Source of the DNA: QAMH01 sp964435565
Lineage (GTDB): Bacteria; Actinomycetota; Coriobacteriia; Coriobacteriales; QAMH01
Assembly (NCBI GenBank): GCA_964435565.1
Contig: CAYSZR010000003.1
Coordinates: forward strand, 1-62,255
Reading direction: 5' to 3'
DNA: 62,255 nucleotides
Position numbers and translations under genes: made by a program. The number at the start of each line of letters is the position of its first letter. Within the stretch, counting starts at the first letter, position 1. Shown piece by piece: positions 17,340 to 27,169 of the stretch. The notes below the pieces were generated by a model. That model was not told where the DNA came from. It did not search any database and was given only the letters and a program-made list of their open reading frames with translations.

Positions 17340-18641
17340 TTACTCTTCGTTTTCTTCGTCTTCAGTGCCATCGACAATAGTCACAACGGCATTTTCGACC
17401 AGCCACTCAGTAGCATGCTGGCGTCTAATGGCCTCACGGATCACTGACATGCGACCGGCGTCCTCCCATGATTTGCGAGTGCCCTCGGGGTCATCGACAG
17501 CATCGAACTCTTTGTTGATGTCCTCTTCGGTGATTTCCATCTCGCGCATGCGGAATAGCGCATCGAGAGCCAGGCATTCCTGTGCTTCTTCCTTTGCCTG
17601 CTGATCAAGGTCTTCCTTGAATTGATCGCTTGTGATGCCGCGGGTCGCAAGGAACTGGTCGAATGTCACACCTTGGTCTTGCAGGCTATTGAAGAAATCA
17701 CGCAGGATATTTCCACGCGTGTAATTGACGTATTCCGACGGCACCTCGCCATCGATGCGGCTGGAAAGCTCCGCGACACAACGGCTTTCCTTGAGACGGG
17801 GGAGCTGCTCTTTCTTCTGATTGGCAATCTCTTCTCTCATGGAATCGCGCAATGCGTCAAACGAGTCAAAGCCGACTTTCTTTGCAAATTCGTCGTCGAG
17901 CTCGGGCTTATTCTTGACGCGCACTTCTTTTACGGTCGCCTTGGTATGGATAGTCTTACCCGCAAGACCAGGATCTGAATCCGTCGTGAAGTCAAATTCC
18001 TTGGTCTCGTCGGCCTTCATCCCAACGATCTGGTCGGAAATTTCTTGAATGAGCATATCTCCGCCAAGTTCAACCAAGCGATTCTCGCTGGTAAGGGCGT
18101 CGATCGATTCGCCATCAGCTGTGGATTCCAAGCCGAGCATCACGTAATCGCCCTTTTCGGCACCACGCTCGACAGTCTCGAAGTTATAGTAGTATTCCTG
18201 AAGCGCTTCGAGCTGGGTATCCAGGTCTTTGTCAGTTGCCTCTTCAGTCGGCATTTTGATTTCAACCGGATCGTAAGAGGAAAGCTCGATTTCCGGTTTC
18301 ACGTTGCCGAACATGGTGAAGGTAAAGCCCTCGCCATCAGCAACCATATCGCCTTCCTCGAAATCGGGGTCGGCCACAAACAGGATATCCTCACCGTCAA
18401 TTGCAACTGGTGCAACATCGTTGATCATGTCAGAAGTAATCTGGCCATAGACCGCTTCATGGCCACCGAAGTTCTGAATCAGAACCCTGCGCGGGGCCTT
18501 GCCTGCTCGAAACCCGGGAATACGCGTTTTCGAGAAATCCTTGAATGCGCGATCGATGTGCTCTTTGACCTCTTCTGCGGTCATGGTGACGGTTACCTGA
18601 GTCTTGCCGTCATCCTCGCGGGTGCTAGTGGTGACTTCCAA
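17340..18641 (-). CDS. tig: Trigger factor
   Basis: This 433-residue ribosome-associated chaperone and prolyl isomerase has a ribosome-binding tail with the signature GFRAGKAPRRVLIQNFG (around residues 43-60). The central FKBP domain runs from about 155 to 245 (AEKGDYVMLGLES onwards), followed by a long helical C-terminal arm. The tail is very acidic (DGTEDEENEE). It captures nascent chains at the exit tunnel. It is the first protein gene of the tig-clpP-clpX set, preceded by tRNA-Leu 64 bases upstream on the same strand, and its ATG follows TTTGGAGGAACGTT. Confidence 0.96.
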   Translation of the reverse strand: MEVTTSTREDDGKTQVTVTMTAEEVKEHIDRAFKDFSKTRIPGFRAGKAPRRVLIQNFGGHEAVYGQITSDMINDVAPVAIDGEDILFVADPDFEEGDMVADGEGFTFTMFGNVKPEIELSSYDPVEIKMPTEEATDKDLDTQLEALQEYYYNFETVERGAEKGDYVMLGLESTADGESIDALTSENRLVELGGDMLIQEISDQIVGMKADETKEFDFTTDSDPGLAGKTIHTKATVKEVRVKNKPELDDEFAKKVGFDSFDALRDSMREEIANQKKEQLPRLKESRCVAELSSRIDGEVPSEYVNYTRGNILRDFFNSLQDQGVTFDQFLATRGITSDQFKEDLDQQAKEEAQECLALDALFRMREMEITEEDINKEFDAVDDPEGTRKSWEDAGRMSVIREAIRRQHATEWLVENAVVTIVDGTEDEENEE

Positions 18642-18705
18642 CGTTCCTCCAAAATCTATTCGCCCTGAACAGGCACCTGTTTTTGCGCCTGGACGCTCTT
18701 CACGA

Positions 18706-18790
18706 TGGTGCGGGCGAAAGGACTCGAACCTTCATGGGTTGCCCCACTGGAACCTAAATCCAGCGCGTCTGCCAGTTCCGCCACGCCCGC
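18706..18790 (-). tRNA. tRNA-Leu (anticodon UAG)
   Basis: The minus strand folds as an 85-nt class II tRNA with an encoded CCA. The acceptor stem is GCGGGCG/CGCCCGC, the anticodon stem CTGGA/TCCAG surrounds the loop TTTAGGT (anticodon TAG), a long variable arm is present, and the T arm contains GGTTCGAGTCC. It reads CUN leucine codons. It is placed immediately upstream of tig in the same direction. A short hairpin (CAGGC/GCCTG) follows its 3' end before the tig ribosome-binding site. Confidence 0.96.
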
Positions 18791-18824
18791 ATACACTGTG
18801 TGTCTTTTCACACGGCAATGGTAA

Positions 18825-18830
18825 ATTGTA
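18825..18830 (-). promoter_or_regulatory. Candidate -10 box for tRNA-Leu
   Basis: TACAAT on the minus strand, 35 bases upstream of the mature tRNA 5' end. The -35 region is weak. Confidence 0.35.
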
Positions 18831-18860
18831 CTCTAGTTCCCCCGTATGCGGCGTTCTGTA

Positions 18861-18884
18861 GCGCATTTGTCACTATTAATGCGC
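18861..18884. repeat. 7-bp inverted repeat after the DUF47 gene
   Basis: GCGCATT (18861-18867) and AATGCGC (18878-18884) are perfect complements with a 10-base spacer, 35 bases past the stop of the DUF47 gene. There is no T-run. It is either a weak transcription stop or a site upstream of the tRNA promoter. Confidence 0.35.
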
Positions 18885-18918
18885 ATACACAAAACAACCA
18901 AGGGCAATATAGATAGCT

Positions 18919-19587
18919 CTAGGAATTTTTTAGGCGCACCATTACGATGCTGTCACCAACGCTTTCGCAGGCATCGCAGCATTTCTCAAGGCTAGAGAGC
19001 ACGCCGACCAAGCCCACAGCAACCAGAGGATGATCGAAAGCGCCTTCTTCGGTTCGCTTATAAATGTTGTGCACCGACTTGATATAGATCTGATCGCCTT
19101 CGTCTTCGCAATCATTTATCTCGACGATGTACTTTTTGATCGATTTCGACTTCTTCAAATTCGTAAAGCCGTCGCATGCGGATTGGAGCGCGACGGTCGC
19201 TTTATGCACCACACGTGCCATGTCGATTATTTCCGACGTGATCGTCGTGACATTGTACATATACATGCGCTGGAGCACATCATCGAGCTCGTCTACGACA
19301 GTATCGAGCTCGTCGGCAAGCTTCATGACATCTTCGCGGTCAATAGGCGCCACAAATTCGGTAACGAGGTTTTCCTCGATTGTATGAGTGATTTTGTCGG
19401 AGCTTTCTTCTATCTCGTGCAACTCGGTAAGCTTTTCGAGTACTTCGGATGATTTGATAGCACCCGATTTTGTCTCTTCGTCATAATGTTCTTCGAGAAA
19501 GCCAACGAGCTTGTCTGCATACTTGACAGCATAGTTACTCATGTCCATAAAAGCACTGAAGTAATCGAACTTACGCTTTCGCGCCAT
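18919..19587 (-). CDS. DUF47 / PhoU-like protein
   Basis: This 222-residue all-helical protein of the DUF47 family (TIGR00153) has a PhoU-like three-helix-bundle fold. Family hallmarks are visible: the E/D-rich metal-binding motifs IEESSDKITHTI, DREDVMKLADELDTVVDELDD, and INDCEDEGDQIYI, in which ExxxD pairs can hold metal ions. Members normally sit beside a PiT-type phosphate transporter and regulate it. No such transporter is in the window, so the partner must be elsewhere or different. The gene is divergent from dinB across about 80 bases. Confidence 0.88.
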   Translation of the reverse strand: MARKRKFDYFSAFMDMSNYAVKYADKLVGFLEEHYDEETKSGAIKSSEVLEKLTELHEIEESSDKITHTIEENLVTEFVAPIDREDVMKLADELDTVVDELDDVLQRMYMYNVTTITSEIIDMARVVHKATVALQSACDGFTNLKKSKSIKKYIVEINDCEDEGDQIYIKSVHNIYKRTEEGAFDHPLVAVGLVGVLSSLEKCCDACESVGDSIVMVRLKNS

Positions 19588-19670
19588 TGTTACCGCCTTC
19601 CTTGAAGATTGGGCACCTTATTGTACCCGATGAATGGCGTCCGGGAAGGGCAAATGGATACAATGAGTCA

Positions 19671-20915
19671 ATGGACATCGATACATCAAACATACTCAGA
19701 AAAGATTGGGCTGGCAGGGCTTTCCTCCTTGTCGATCTTGACGCGTTCTTTGCCTCCGTCGAGCAGCTCGACCACCCGCAGTGGAGAGGAAAACCCGTTA
19801 TCGTCGGAGGCAAGACAAACGACCGCGGCGTCGTATCAACCTGCTCGTATGAAGCGCGTGCCTATGGTGTGCACTCTGCGATGCCCTCTGCAACCGCAAG
19901 ACGCCTTTGCCCCGATGCCATTTGGGCAAGCCCGCACTTCGACCGATATCGCGAGCTGTCCCATGCCGTTATGGATATTATGTACGACGAATCGCCCCTT
20001 CTCGAACAGGTGTCCATTGACGAGGCGTTTCTAGATGTGACACCGGGCCGCTTTATAGGCGATGCTCCCGTCGAGATTGCCGCACGTATTCAAGAGCGTG
20101 TAGCAAAGCTTGGAATCACCTGCTCGATCGGCATCGCGACAAGCAAGGTCGTTGCAAAGATCGCATCTGATATGGATAAGCCCCGCGGTCTCACCGTCGT
20201 ATACCCCGGAAGCGAGGTGGCATTTCTAGCACCCATGCAGGTCAGGACAATGCCCGGCATCGGCAGGCAAAGCGCCGAAAAACTCGGGCACCTGGGAATA
20301 CGTACGATACGGGATCTTGCTGATGCAAGTACAGAGGACCTGCGCCCTGTCTTTGGAATCAACGCAGAGACGATGCACAACAGGGCGCTTGGAATAGACG
20401 ACCGGGAAATCATTACAGAACATACAGCACGCTCGTTGGGACATGAACGGACCTTCTCTACAGACCTTACTCTGCGCGCGCAGATCGAAAACGCCTTGGA
20501 CTATCTTGGCTCGCTCGTTGGCAGGCGCTTGCGGCGCAAAGGCCTAACTGGCCATACCGTAACGCTCAAGCTCCGATATGCTGATCTCTCCTTTCGCACC
20601 GCCCAGCGCACACTTGCCGCAAACGTCGACAACGAAGCGATCTTCATTCCCATTGCAAAAGCTCTGATCGATGAAATCTGGCAGCCCGGAGACCACGTCA
20701 GGCTGGTGGGGATAAGCATTTCCGAATTTGAGGCGCATGACGAGCAGCTCGATCTTTTCAAGAGCACGAACACCGATCAAGGTAACCATATGGTTGTCGA
20801 TGCTACCGATAAAGTGCGTGACAAGTATGGTGAAAATGCGATCAGGTTCGGGCGCGAGTTCAAAATCGATACGCACGACGTGGGAGCGCATCGAACAGAT
20901 AGCGAGAACCGTTAG
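19671..20915 (+). CDS. dinB: DNA polymerase IV (Y family)
   Basis: This lesion-bypass polymerase of 414 residues has LVDLDAFFASVEQLDHP near the N-terminus, providing the first catalytic Asp. YEARAYGVHSAMPSATA is the finger region, and SIDEAFLDVT supplies the catalytic Asp-Glu pair. GIATSKVVAKIASDMDKPRG and the PGIGRQSAEKLGHLGI helix-hairpin-helix follow. A C-terminal clamp-type motif is suggested by EQLDLF (beta-clamp-binding QLxLF), around residue 375. The frame stays open upstream, but ATG 19671 is the only in-frame start before the catalytic domain, and its ribosome-binding site is weak (GAAGGG 20 bases away). It converges with addA, only 21 bases apart. Confidence 0.95.
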   Translation: MDIDTSNILRKDWAGRAFLLVDLDAFFASVEQLDHPQWRGKPVIVGGKTNDRGVVSTCSYEARAYGVHSAMPSATARRLCPDAIWASPHFDRYRELSHAVMDIMYDESPLLEQVSIDEAFLDVTPGRFIGDAPVEIAARIQERVAKLGITCSIGIATSKVVAKIASDMDKPRGLTVVYPGSEVAFLAPMQVRTMPGIGRQSAEKLGHLGIRTIRDLADASTEDLRPVFGINAETMHNRALGIDDREIITEHTARSLGHERTFSTDLTLRAQIENALDYLGSLVGRRLRRKGLTGHTVTLKLRYADLSFRTAQRTLAANVDNEAIFIPIAKALIDEIWQPGDHVRLVGISISEFEAHDEQLDLFKSTNTDQGNHMVVDATDKVRDKYGENAIRFGREFKIDTHDVGAHRTDSENR

Positions 20916-20936
20916 TCAACCTTTCTTCAACGCGCC

Positions 20937-23900
20937 TTATCGACCGGACAATATGCACTTTGCGAGCTCTTGAATATCTGCTGCCGCAAACGTGAAGACA
21001 ATCTCATCCATATTGTCTTGCGGACGAACGAAAACAAGCTCAACAGTATCGCAAATCCCCGCTTTGAGCAGTGCATATGCATAACAATGCGCTTGAAGCG
21101 CATAGCGCTCGCGCAACTGATTACCTTGTCCGCTTGTGCCTGTTTTATAGTCGATGACAAGTGCTTTGCCTTGGTCATCAAAACAAAGAAGATCGATACG
21201 TCCTTCGAGCGGAAATCCTTCGACATCCGTACAAAACGCGTATTCTGCATGCCTGCGATGACAATCACGAATCTGCGTAAAGCGACTCGACGACATCCAT
21301 GCAGCGATTGCTTCGATAAAACCGCGCTGTTCCTGCTCGTTCAATCTATATCGTCGCGCAATAGCATGAAGTCGTTGCTCGAGAAGAGCTCCGTCTGGCG
21401 CTGGGGCCTGAGCAAGCCACTGGGCTGCAAGATGAAAGGCAGATCCAACCGTACTTGCAGTCTCTGTATCTAGGCTGCGATCACGCAGAACGACCTCAGC
21501 AGCTACAGGCTCGACAGCAGTCCCCAAGCCTTTCGCAATCGATGAGTACGAGCGTATCTGTTCATGGGAAGGAATAAACGATGCGATGCGAGGCATTTCG
21601 ATCGGCTCTATATAGATATGCCTGATCAGTAAATCATCGACAGACTGCCCCTTATCGGGTTGCGGCTGCTCTCCATAGGGGACCTCGGTTACGGACAATT
21701 CGACTAAAGCACCTGACCCAGTCTTCACGACAGCATGTTCGCTTGGCACCTCTTCACCAAATACCGCTCGCAAACTCGACCCGGTCAAACCTTTGCCCAG
21801 CTGGGCTGTCGATGCAAATGCGGCATCGTGGGCAACAACGATAAGCTCATCTCGCGCACGCGTAAGAGCGACGTAGAGCAATCTTTGCTGTTCTTCCTCA
21901 TCACGTCGCTTGCTCAGACGATAGGCGTGCACCCTGAACGACGCAGTGTCCATAGCATCGGAAAAACCTTCAGGTTCAGCGGCGTCGTTTATCAAATACT
22001 TGCAAGTCGCATCCGAACCATTCATCCCTAACGTAATATGACGCGAAGCGCCTTCGGTAAGCAATAACGCGCCCGATCCTGAGCCTTTCGAGCTCTTCTC
22101 AAATTCCGCAACGGCGACGATGGGAAATTCGAGTCCCTTCGAACTGTGGATAGTCATAACCTGAACAGCGACGTTTCCTGAACTCACCAACGTTCCAAGC
22201 TTCGAGCGTGCGCCTGTGCCGGTTTGCGCATATTCGAGCATATCGCGAAAATACTCGCTTGCGGAAAAAAGCGAATGACCGTTGAGCTTCTCAAAATCAT
22301 CAAGCATATCGCAGACACGCTCGATGTTTGCATAGATTGATCCGCCTTCAACCCCTTGCGCCCTGAGCCCCGCTTGCCATCCCGACTGGACAACTGCTTG
22401 CCGCAGTACCTGGGAAAGCGGAGCGCGTCGTGAAAGCACACGCGCCCGCTGCAGGACATCGAAAGCGTTGACGAGTGCATAAGTCACCTTGTCTGGCATT
22501 TGCTGAACACAATATGCGAGCGCGTCGTTCAACGAAGGCTTCGAGCGCGCCTCTTCCTGTTTAAGTTTCAAAATCTGCCTGGTTGCAACGGAAAGCACGA
22601 GCAAATCATCATCACTTGCCGTGAAGAAATCAGAGCCCAGCAACCCGAACAATGCCTCGTCATCGTCGCAATCCGCCAGATAGCGAAGAAATAGGACAGC
22701 GAGTGAGACTTCGGGCAAGGTAAAGAAATCGGAGCCGCCTGAAACCACGCAGGGGATTCCCCTTGCTCGCAGCTCATCAAGATACGCATCTGCATATGTG
22801 CCCTTTGTTGATCGAAGCAGAATCGCCATATCACCATAATGTGCACCTTGCTCGTGCAGGCGCTCGAATTCGTCGGCAAGAGATCTGGCATCTGCCTTGC
22901 GCAAAGACTCAACCGAAGACCTGCCCCGGCCTTCGGGGGCCTTGCATCCTGCAGAAAGCAATATCTTTACTCGGGGCTCATTCGGCTCAAGCCAATCCGG
23001 ATTTATATCAGGATCGCGCCCGGAGCTGACCTTTAAGAACTCAGCGCCAAAAAAATCTGGCTTAGCAAAGATATCCTGCACAAACCTGAGAATATCTGGC
23101 TGCGACCGATAATTAACCGTAAGCTCGACTTCTTCCGAATCGCACGCTTTCATCGTAGAGCGCATGTCACGATATACCTCAAGATCAGCACCACGAAACC
23201 CATATATAGACTGCTGCGCATCGCCTACCGTCGTAAGCGTCGAGAGTCCTTCATCGCATATCCGACGAACAATTCCAACCTGCAAGGCATCGGTATCCTG
23301 AAATTCATCGACCATGATACTGTCGAAACGCCCCCGGTACTCGCTTGCGATTTGCTCATCTTGCGCAAGCATAGAATACGTAGCTATGAGCAAATCGTTG
23401 GTATCAAGCACACCACGAGCGAGCTTGAGTTGGCGATGACGCCGCAGCTGCTGGGCTGCAAAACCAAGAGCAGCATCCAGCTGCTCGTACGCAAGGGCAC
23501 AACTTGCCTGAGCCCTTGCCTCAAGCATTATGCCCTTGCATTGCGCGAAAGAAGATTTGAACGGTTCTTTGAGGTTTCCCGGACTTGGCACGGGGCAACC
23601 AGAAAGAACGAGGTCAATATCGGCCCAGGTGCCCGAATTATGTTCTTCTTCCAGCCAAGCCCGAAGTCGTTCGACGGTAACTGCCATATTGTCATGGCTC
23701 TTGATGTAGGACTGCTTGTCCGGAAGGCCGGCTTCTTCGATTTTGGCAAGCTCGAGTTGATAGGTAACAAAAATATCCTGCAGCATCCTTCTTGCCGCCG
23801 CAAAAGAGACCGGCGCTGGACCTCGATCGAAATCATCTACCCCGTCCGGTGCAAGAGCGAGCAAAGCTGACAGATCAGAAATAAGGCGCGTAGCTCCCCC

Positions 23901-24365
23901 GACCTCGAATGCAGAGAAAAGAAGCTCAAGGCGTTCATTGCCTGCATTTTCACAGAGCACCTGATCAAGCGCCATCGCCGCAAGCCCCGAGGTCTCATCC
24001 TCGGTCAGCAAACTCGCGCCTGGATCGATACCCACATCAAACGCATGCCCCAGCAACATGCGATGGCACATCGCGTGGATCGTGGAAATCCATGCAGCGT
24101 CGACCTGCAAAGCCTCAGCGGATAGGTTTCGAGCGCGTAGCTCCGTGCGAACACGTCCAATGAGCTCGGCTGCAGCTTTATTGGTAAATGTAATAGTCAG
24201 CAAACGTCCCACATTGCCGATAAGAGGGCCCGATTCGGCAGAAAGCCCATGTGCAAGGCGTTTGGTGAGCGTGAAAGTCTTGCCTGTGCCCGCACCAGCC
24301 TGTATGAATAGCGGCTTATGCGCGACATTGACCGCTTTCTTCTGGCTATCCGTAAGTGGCATCAT
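20937..24365 (-). CDS. addA: AddA-type helicase-nuclease subunit (UvrD/Rep family)
   Basis: This 1142-residue protein combines an SF1A helicase with a C-terminal PD-(D/E)XK nuclease, the AddA layout. The Walker A motif QAGAGTGKTFTLTKRLA lies at about residues 17-33, the DEFQDTDALQ Walker B is mid-N-terminal, and GDAQQSIYGFRGAD is helicase motif III. The nuclease motifs are EGRIDLLCF near 1054 and IDYKTG at 1070-1075. With AddB it resects double-strand breaks and responds to Chi-like sites. Its ATG overlaps the TGA of addB by four bases (ATGA), so the subunits are made together. Confidence 0.93.
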   Translation of the reverse strand: MMPLTDSQKKAVNVAHKPLFIQAGAGTGKTFTLTKRLAHGLSAESGPLIGNVGRLLTITFTNKAAAELIGRVRTELRARNLSAEALQVDAAWISTIHAMCHRMLLGHAFDVGIDPGASLLTEDETSGLAAMALDQVLCENAGNERLELLFSAFEVGGATRLISDLSALLALAPDGVDDFDRGPAPVSFAAARRMLQDIFVTYQLELAKIEEAGLPDKQSYIKSHDNMAVTVERLRAWLEEEHNSGTWADIDLVLSGCPVPSPGNLKEPFKSSFAQCKGIMLEARAQASCALAYEQLDAALGFAAQQLRRHRQLKLARGVLDTNDLLIATYSMLAQDEQIASEYRGRFDSIMVDEFQDTDALQVGIVRRICDEGLSTLTTVGDAQQSIYGFRGADLEVYRDMRSTMKACDSEEVELTVNYRSQPDILRFVQDIFAKPDFFGAEFLKVSSGRDPDINPDWLEPNEPRVKILLSAGCKAPEGRGRSSVESLRKADARSLADEFERLHEQGAHYGDMAILLRSTKGTYADAYLDELRARGIPCVVSGGSDFFTLPEVSLAVLFLRYLADCDDDEALFGLLGSDFFTASDDDLLVLSVATRQILKLKQEEARSKPSLNDALAYCVQQMPDKVTYALVNAFDVLQRARVLSRRAPLSQVLRQAVVQSGWQAGLRAQGVEGGSIYANIERVCDMLDDFEKLNGHSLFSASEYFRDMLEYAQTGTGARSKLGTLVSSGNVAVQVMTIHSSKGLEFPIVAVAEFEKSSKGSGSGALLLTEGASRHITLGMNGSDATCKYLINDAAEPEGFSDAMDTASFRVHAYRLSKRRDEEEQQRLLYVALTRARDELIVVAHDAAFASTAQLGKGLTGSSLRAVFGEEVPSEHAVVKTGSGALVELSVTEVPYGEQPQPDKGQSVDDLLIRHIYIEPIEMPRIASFIPSHEQIRSYSSIAKGLGTAVEPVAAEVVLRDRSLDTETASTVGSAFHLAAQWLAQAPAPDGALLEQRLHAIARRYRLNEQEQRGFIEAIAAWMSSSRFTQIRDCHRRHAEYAFCTDVEGFPLEGRIDLLCFDDQGKALVIDYKTGTSGQGNQLRERYALQAHCYAYALLKAGICDTVELVFVRPQDNMDEIVFTFAAADIQELAKCILSGR

Positions 24366-27160
24366 GCACCCCCTCTAGGACAGAACGCAAGGGCTTTACA
24401 ATAGTCGCATACGCCCTTTTCCTTCGGGTCTGGACTGATATTGCCACCGATGAGCCGCTGCATACACATCGATATCTGATCTTCGACATGCGCTAGATAC
24501 TCTTCATAGGTTCTGGCATATTCAGGACGAGGAAGAGCATCCAGATTCTCGCATCGCGATTCGGCTTCCCCCCAAATAATCCCCTCAGCGTATACACCGC
24601 GCATGCAGTTCTTCGAATACGATCGGTATACCGAACCGATAACGTGCAAAGGCATCCCCAACGCAGCAAAATGACGCTGTACAAGCACTGCGTATATATC
24701 GGTTTGAACACGCTGCGGCACGTCTTCCCCACGCGCAAACCCATAGCCAGACGAAAGCCCGCTGAGCTTGTAATCTATAATGATGGCATTTCCCTGATCG
24801 TCGGTATCGATACGGTCAACCTTGCCGCGCACAGGGACGCCAGCATATTCGAGCACTGTGCCCGTGCCGTGTCCAAGAGAAAGCTCGAAATACGTCGGCT
24901 TGAATCCAGGCAGGAACTCAGCATCTCGCTTAACGAACTCAATTACCTGCGAACGAAGCTCTTCGCATGCGCAGATATCGTATTGGCTGCGCAAATACAA
25001 CCCGCTACGAGCACGATTGGCATCATGTTCAAGCTGATGCTCAAACGCATTAGACGCAATCTCAAGTGCCTGGGACAGATTGGATGGTCTCACGCGATCG
25101 AAACCCGCTTCGAAGAGTTCGGTGTAGAAGCGCTCTAAAACAGCGTGCACAAGATTGCCCTGTGCAGCAGGGTCGAACTTCGCATCTATACCGTTATAGC
25201 CAACACGCCTGCTGGCAAACCACCGATATGGGCAGCGATAATAATCCTCGAGCGCAGTAGGGGAAAATGGGAGCAGATCACCTCGCGTGTTCGAAACCAA
25301 ATTGCAGAAGGATTCCTGGTTGAATAAGGCTCCGCGCCTGATGTCTTCAGAACGCTCATCTTTTCCTACAGAGGAATCGAAAAACAGTTCCGCTTCACTT
25401 ATCGAAAACGTCCAGGGAACAAGCGCCGCCGGAATCCCATAGATAGGAAGGTCTGCATCATCGTCAGCTTTTGTGCGATAGACAGACACGAGCTCCTCGA
25501 ACAGGGCACTCTGGCAGCTTTCGTCTCCATTTACATCGTGCGTCGCACGTGCGAATGCGAATGCTTCCGCACTCGCCTCGACAGCATTGAGCAGCATGGT
25601 GCGCTGGTCGACCGCCAGAGTATCGAGACGAGCGATGCCCAGATTTATCATGAGGTCTTCAAAGGGACCAGCCTGAACGGCCATGGGATAATGAACAGCA
25701 TCTAGATCAGCTAGAACAACAGCTTTCGCGTGCCGTAAGCCCAACGTCCCGCTTTCGACAAGGCTGACGCCATCTTTGCCGTCGCCAAAGCAACGCGCGA
25801 TCGCAACCGGCAGATTGGCCATCTCTTCCATAGACGGATCACATGAAAATCGTTCGCATAGCTCCAGGTAGTCCAGCAGTGCCTCGGCAGCACTGCGGTC
25901 GTCAAATAACGCATCAACATCAAGATGCGCTTCGCGGGCATGCGTGAACAGCAACTCCACGCGGATCTTGCGCGGAGCATCAAGAAGCTCTGCCAGGGAA
26001 CATAGACGGGGTTGCAATGCAGCGGGTAATGCATTTCCCTGCGAAAAGCCCTCACGAATATCTCTAAGGCGATCTTGCGGCGTTGAATGTGCTCGCTCTC
26101 TCCAATGCACCTGCAAAGCACGTGCATCTTCGTCTGCTATGCCAGAATATGGAGAGCTGATGAGATCGACAAGCAGTCTGAAAGAGCTGTCCTCATCCCC
26201 ATCTGCGTTCACAGATTCGAGCGCACAGAACGCAGCGCCGATTCCTGTTCGCGCGCAGGGAAGCGAGAAACGAGCCGTAAAGGGGATGTCAGACTGAGCG
26301 AGTGTCTCAAAAAGACGCGGATATGCTTCAGATAGGCTGCCAGGACAGATAACCATATCGCCATAGGCGATTGCATCTTTTTCATGTATATCGTGCACGA
26401 GGCCTGCGATCACGGCAGATGCAGCATGTGCGCCGTGCGCTTGCCCCACGCGCACATGGCCCCGTGCACGCACGCCGCCGGCCCCTGTGAACAGACGCTG
26501 ACGGAGTTCGAGAAGCTCGTCTGTGTCTTCTTGAGCATCTGCATCAATAAACAGTTCTTGTCTGATAAGGACAACGTCCGCAACGGAATCAATATCCGCA
26601 ACGAAGCGTCGTATATGCGCGCTCTGCATATCGGGTAATTCGAAGACGAAATGCATATCAGCGCATGCCCCAATTTGCACAAGCGCACTCTCGGCCTGCA
26701 CGATATCGACGAGTCCCTCAAGTTCGAGCTTATGCTCGTAAAGCGAAACGAGCTCCATAACCTTTGCCTGCGAGTCGCTCAGGGGACTGTTAGGAATCAA
26801 TCCAGGCGAAACGGCTTCTTCGACAAATGTCCCGATTTGATCGACCAGCTTGGATGAGGGCTGGGAGTCGAGCAGTCCAACCTGGGTGATCAACGGGCGT
26901 AAAAGCACTTTGCGCGCCTCTGGGCTGATGATTGTCGTACCATCCCCATAGACATTCCAGAGATTCGTGATGAACTGCCTATGCGTCTGAACGTCAACGC
27001 CAACAGACAGACGGTCCCTCAGCTGCAGCTTGCGCTGCTGCCCCCATTCATGCGCAGGAACGATAAGCTGAGCGACCTGGCCTGCAGAACACAGTTTCTC
27101 CAGCGTCCGCGTGCTCTCTTCTAAAAGACCGGCTATGGAATGAATATCGATCGTTATCAC
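24362..27160 (-). CDS. addB: AddB-type nuclease subunit (PD-(D/E)XK, Fe-S)
   Basis: This 932-residue protein has the divergent helicase-like N-terminal region of AddB, in which a clear Walker A is not recognised. Its C-terminal nuclease domain carries VRGKVDRID (Asp near 782) and IIDYKLS (Asp near 796), the metal ligands and lysine of the PD-(D/E)XK site. The four Fe-S cluster cysteines have the expected pattern: one before the domain (C643, in YRCPYRWF) and three at the end (C918, C921, C927). This structure is diagnostic of AddB-type nucleases. It sits between the sirtuin gene (nine bases upstream) and addA, which overlaps it by four bases. Confidence 0.9.
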   Translation of the reverse strand: MITIDIHSIAGLLEESTRTLEKLCSAGQVAQLIVPAHEWGQQRKLQLRDRLSVGVDVQTHRQFITNLWNVYGDGTTIISPEARKVLLRPLITQVGLLDSQPSSKLVDQIGTFVEEAVSPGLIPNSPLSDSQAKVMELVSLYEHKLELEGLVDIVQAESALVQIGACADMHFVFELPDMQSAHIRRFVADIDSVADVVLIRQELFIDADAQEDTDELLELRQRLFTGAGGVRARGHVRVGQAHGAHAASAVIAGLVHDIHEKDAIAYGDMVICPGSLSEAYPRLFETLAQSDIPFTARFSLPCARTGIGAAFCALESVNADGDEDSSFRLLVDLISSPYSGIADEDARALQVHWRERAHSTPQDRLRDIREGFSQGNALPAALQPRLCSLAELLDAPRKIRVELLFTHAREAHLDVDALFDDRSAAEALLDYLELCERFSCDPSMEEMANLPVAIARCFGDGKDGVSLVESGTLGLRHAKAVVLADLDAVHYPMAVQAGPFEDLMINLGIARLDTLAVDQRTMLLNAVEASAEAFAFARATHDVNGDESCQSALFEELVSVYRTKADDDADLPIYGIPAALVPWTFSISEAELFFDSSVGKDERSEDIRRGALFNQESFCNLVSNTRGDLLPFSPTALEDYYRCPYRWFASRRVGYNGIDAKFDPAAQGNLVHAVLERFYTELFEAGFDRVRPSNLSQALEIASNAFEHQLEHDANRARSGLYLRSQYDICACEELRSQVIEFVKRDAEFLPGFKPTYFELSLGHGTGTVLEYAGVPVRGKVDRIDTDDQGNAIIIDYKLSGLSSGYGFARGEDVPQRVQTDIYAVLVQRHFAALGMPLHVIGSVYRSYSKNCMRGVYAEGIIWGEAESRCENLDALPRPEYARTYEEYLAHVEDQISMCMQRLIGGNISPDPKEKGVCDYCKALAFCPRGGA

Positions 27161-27169
27161 GCTATGCCC

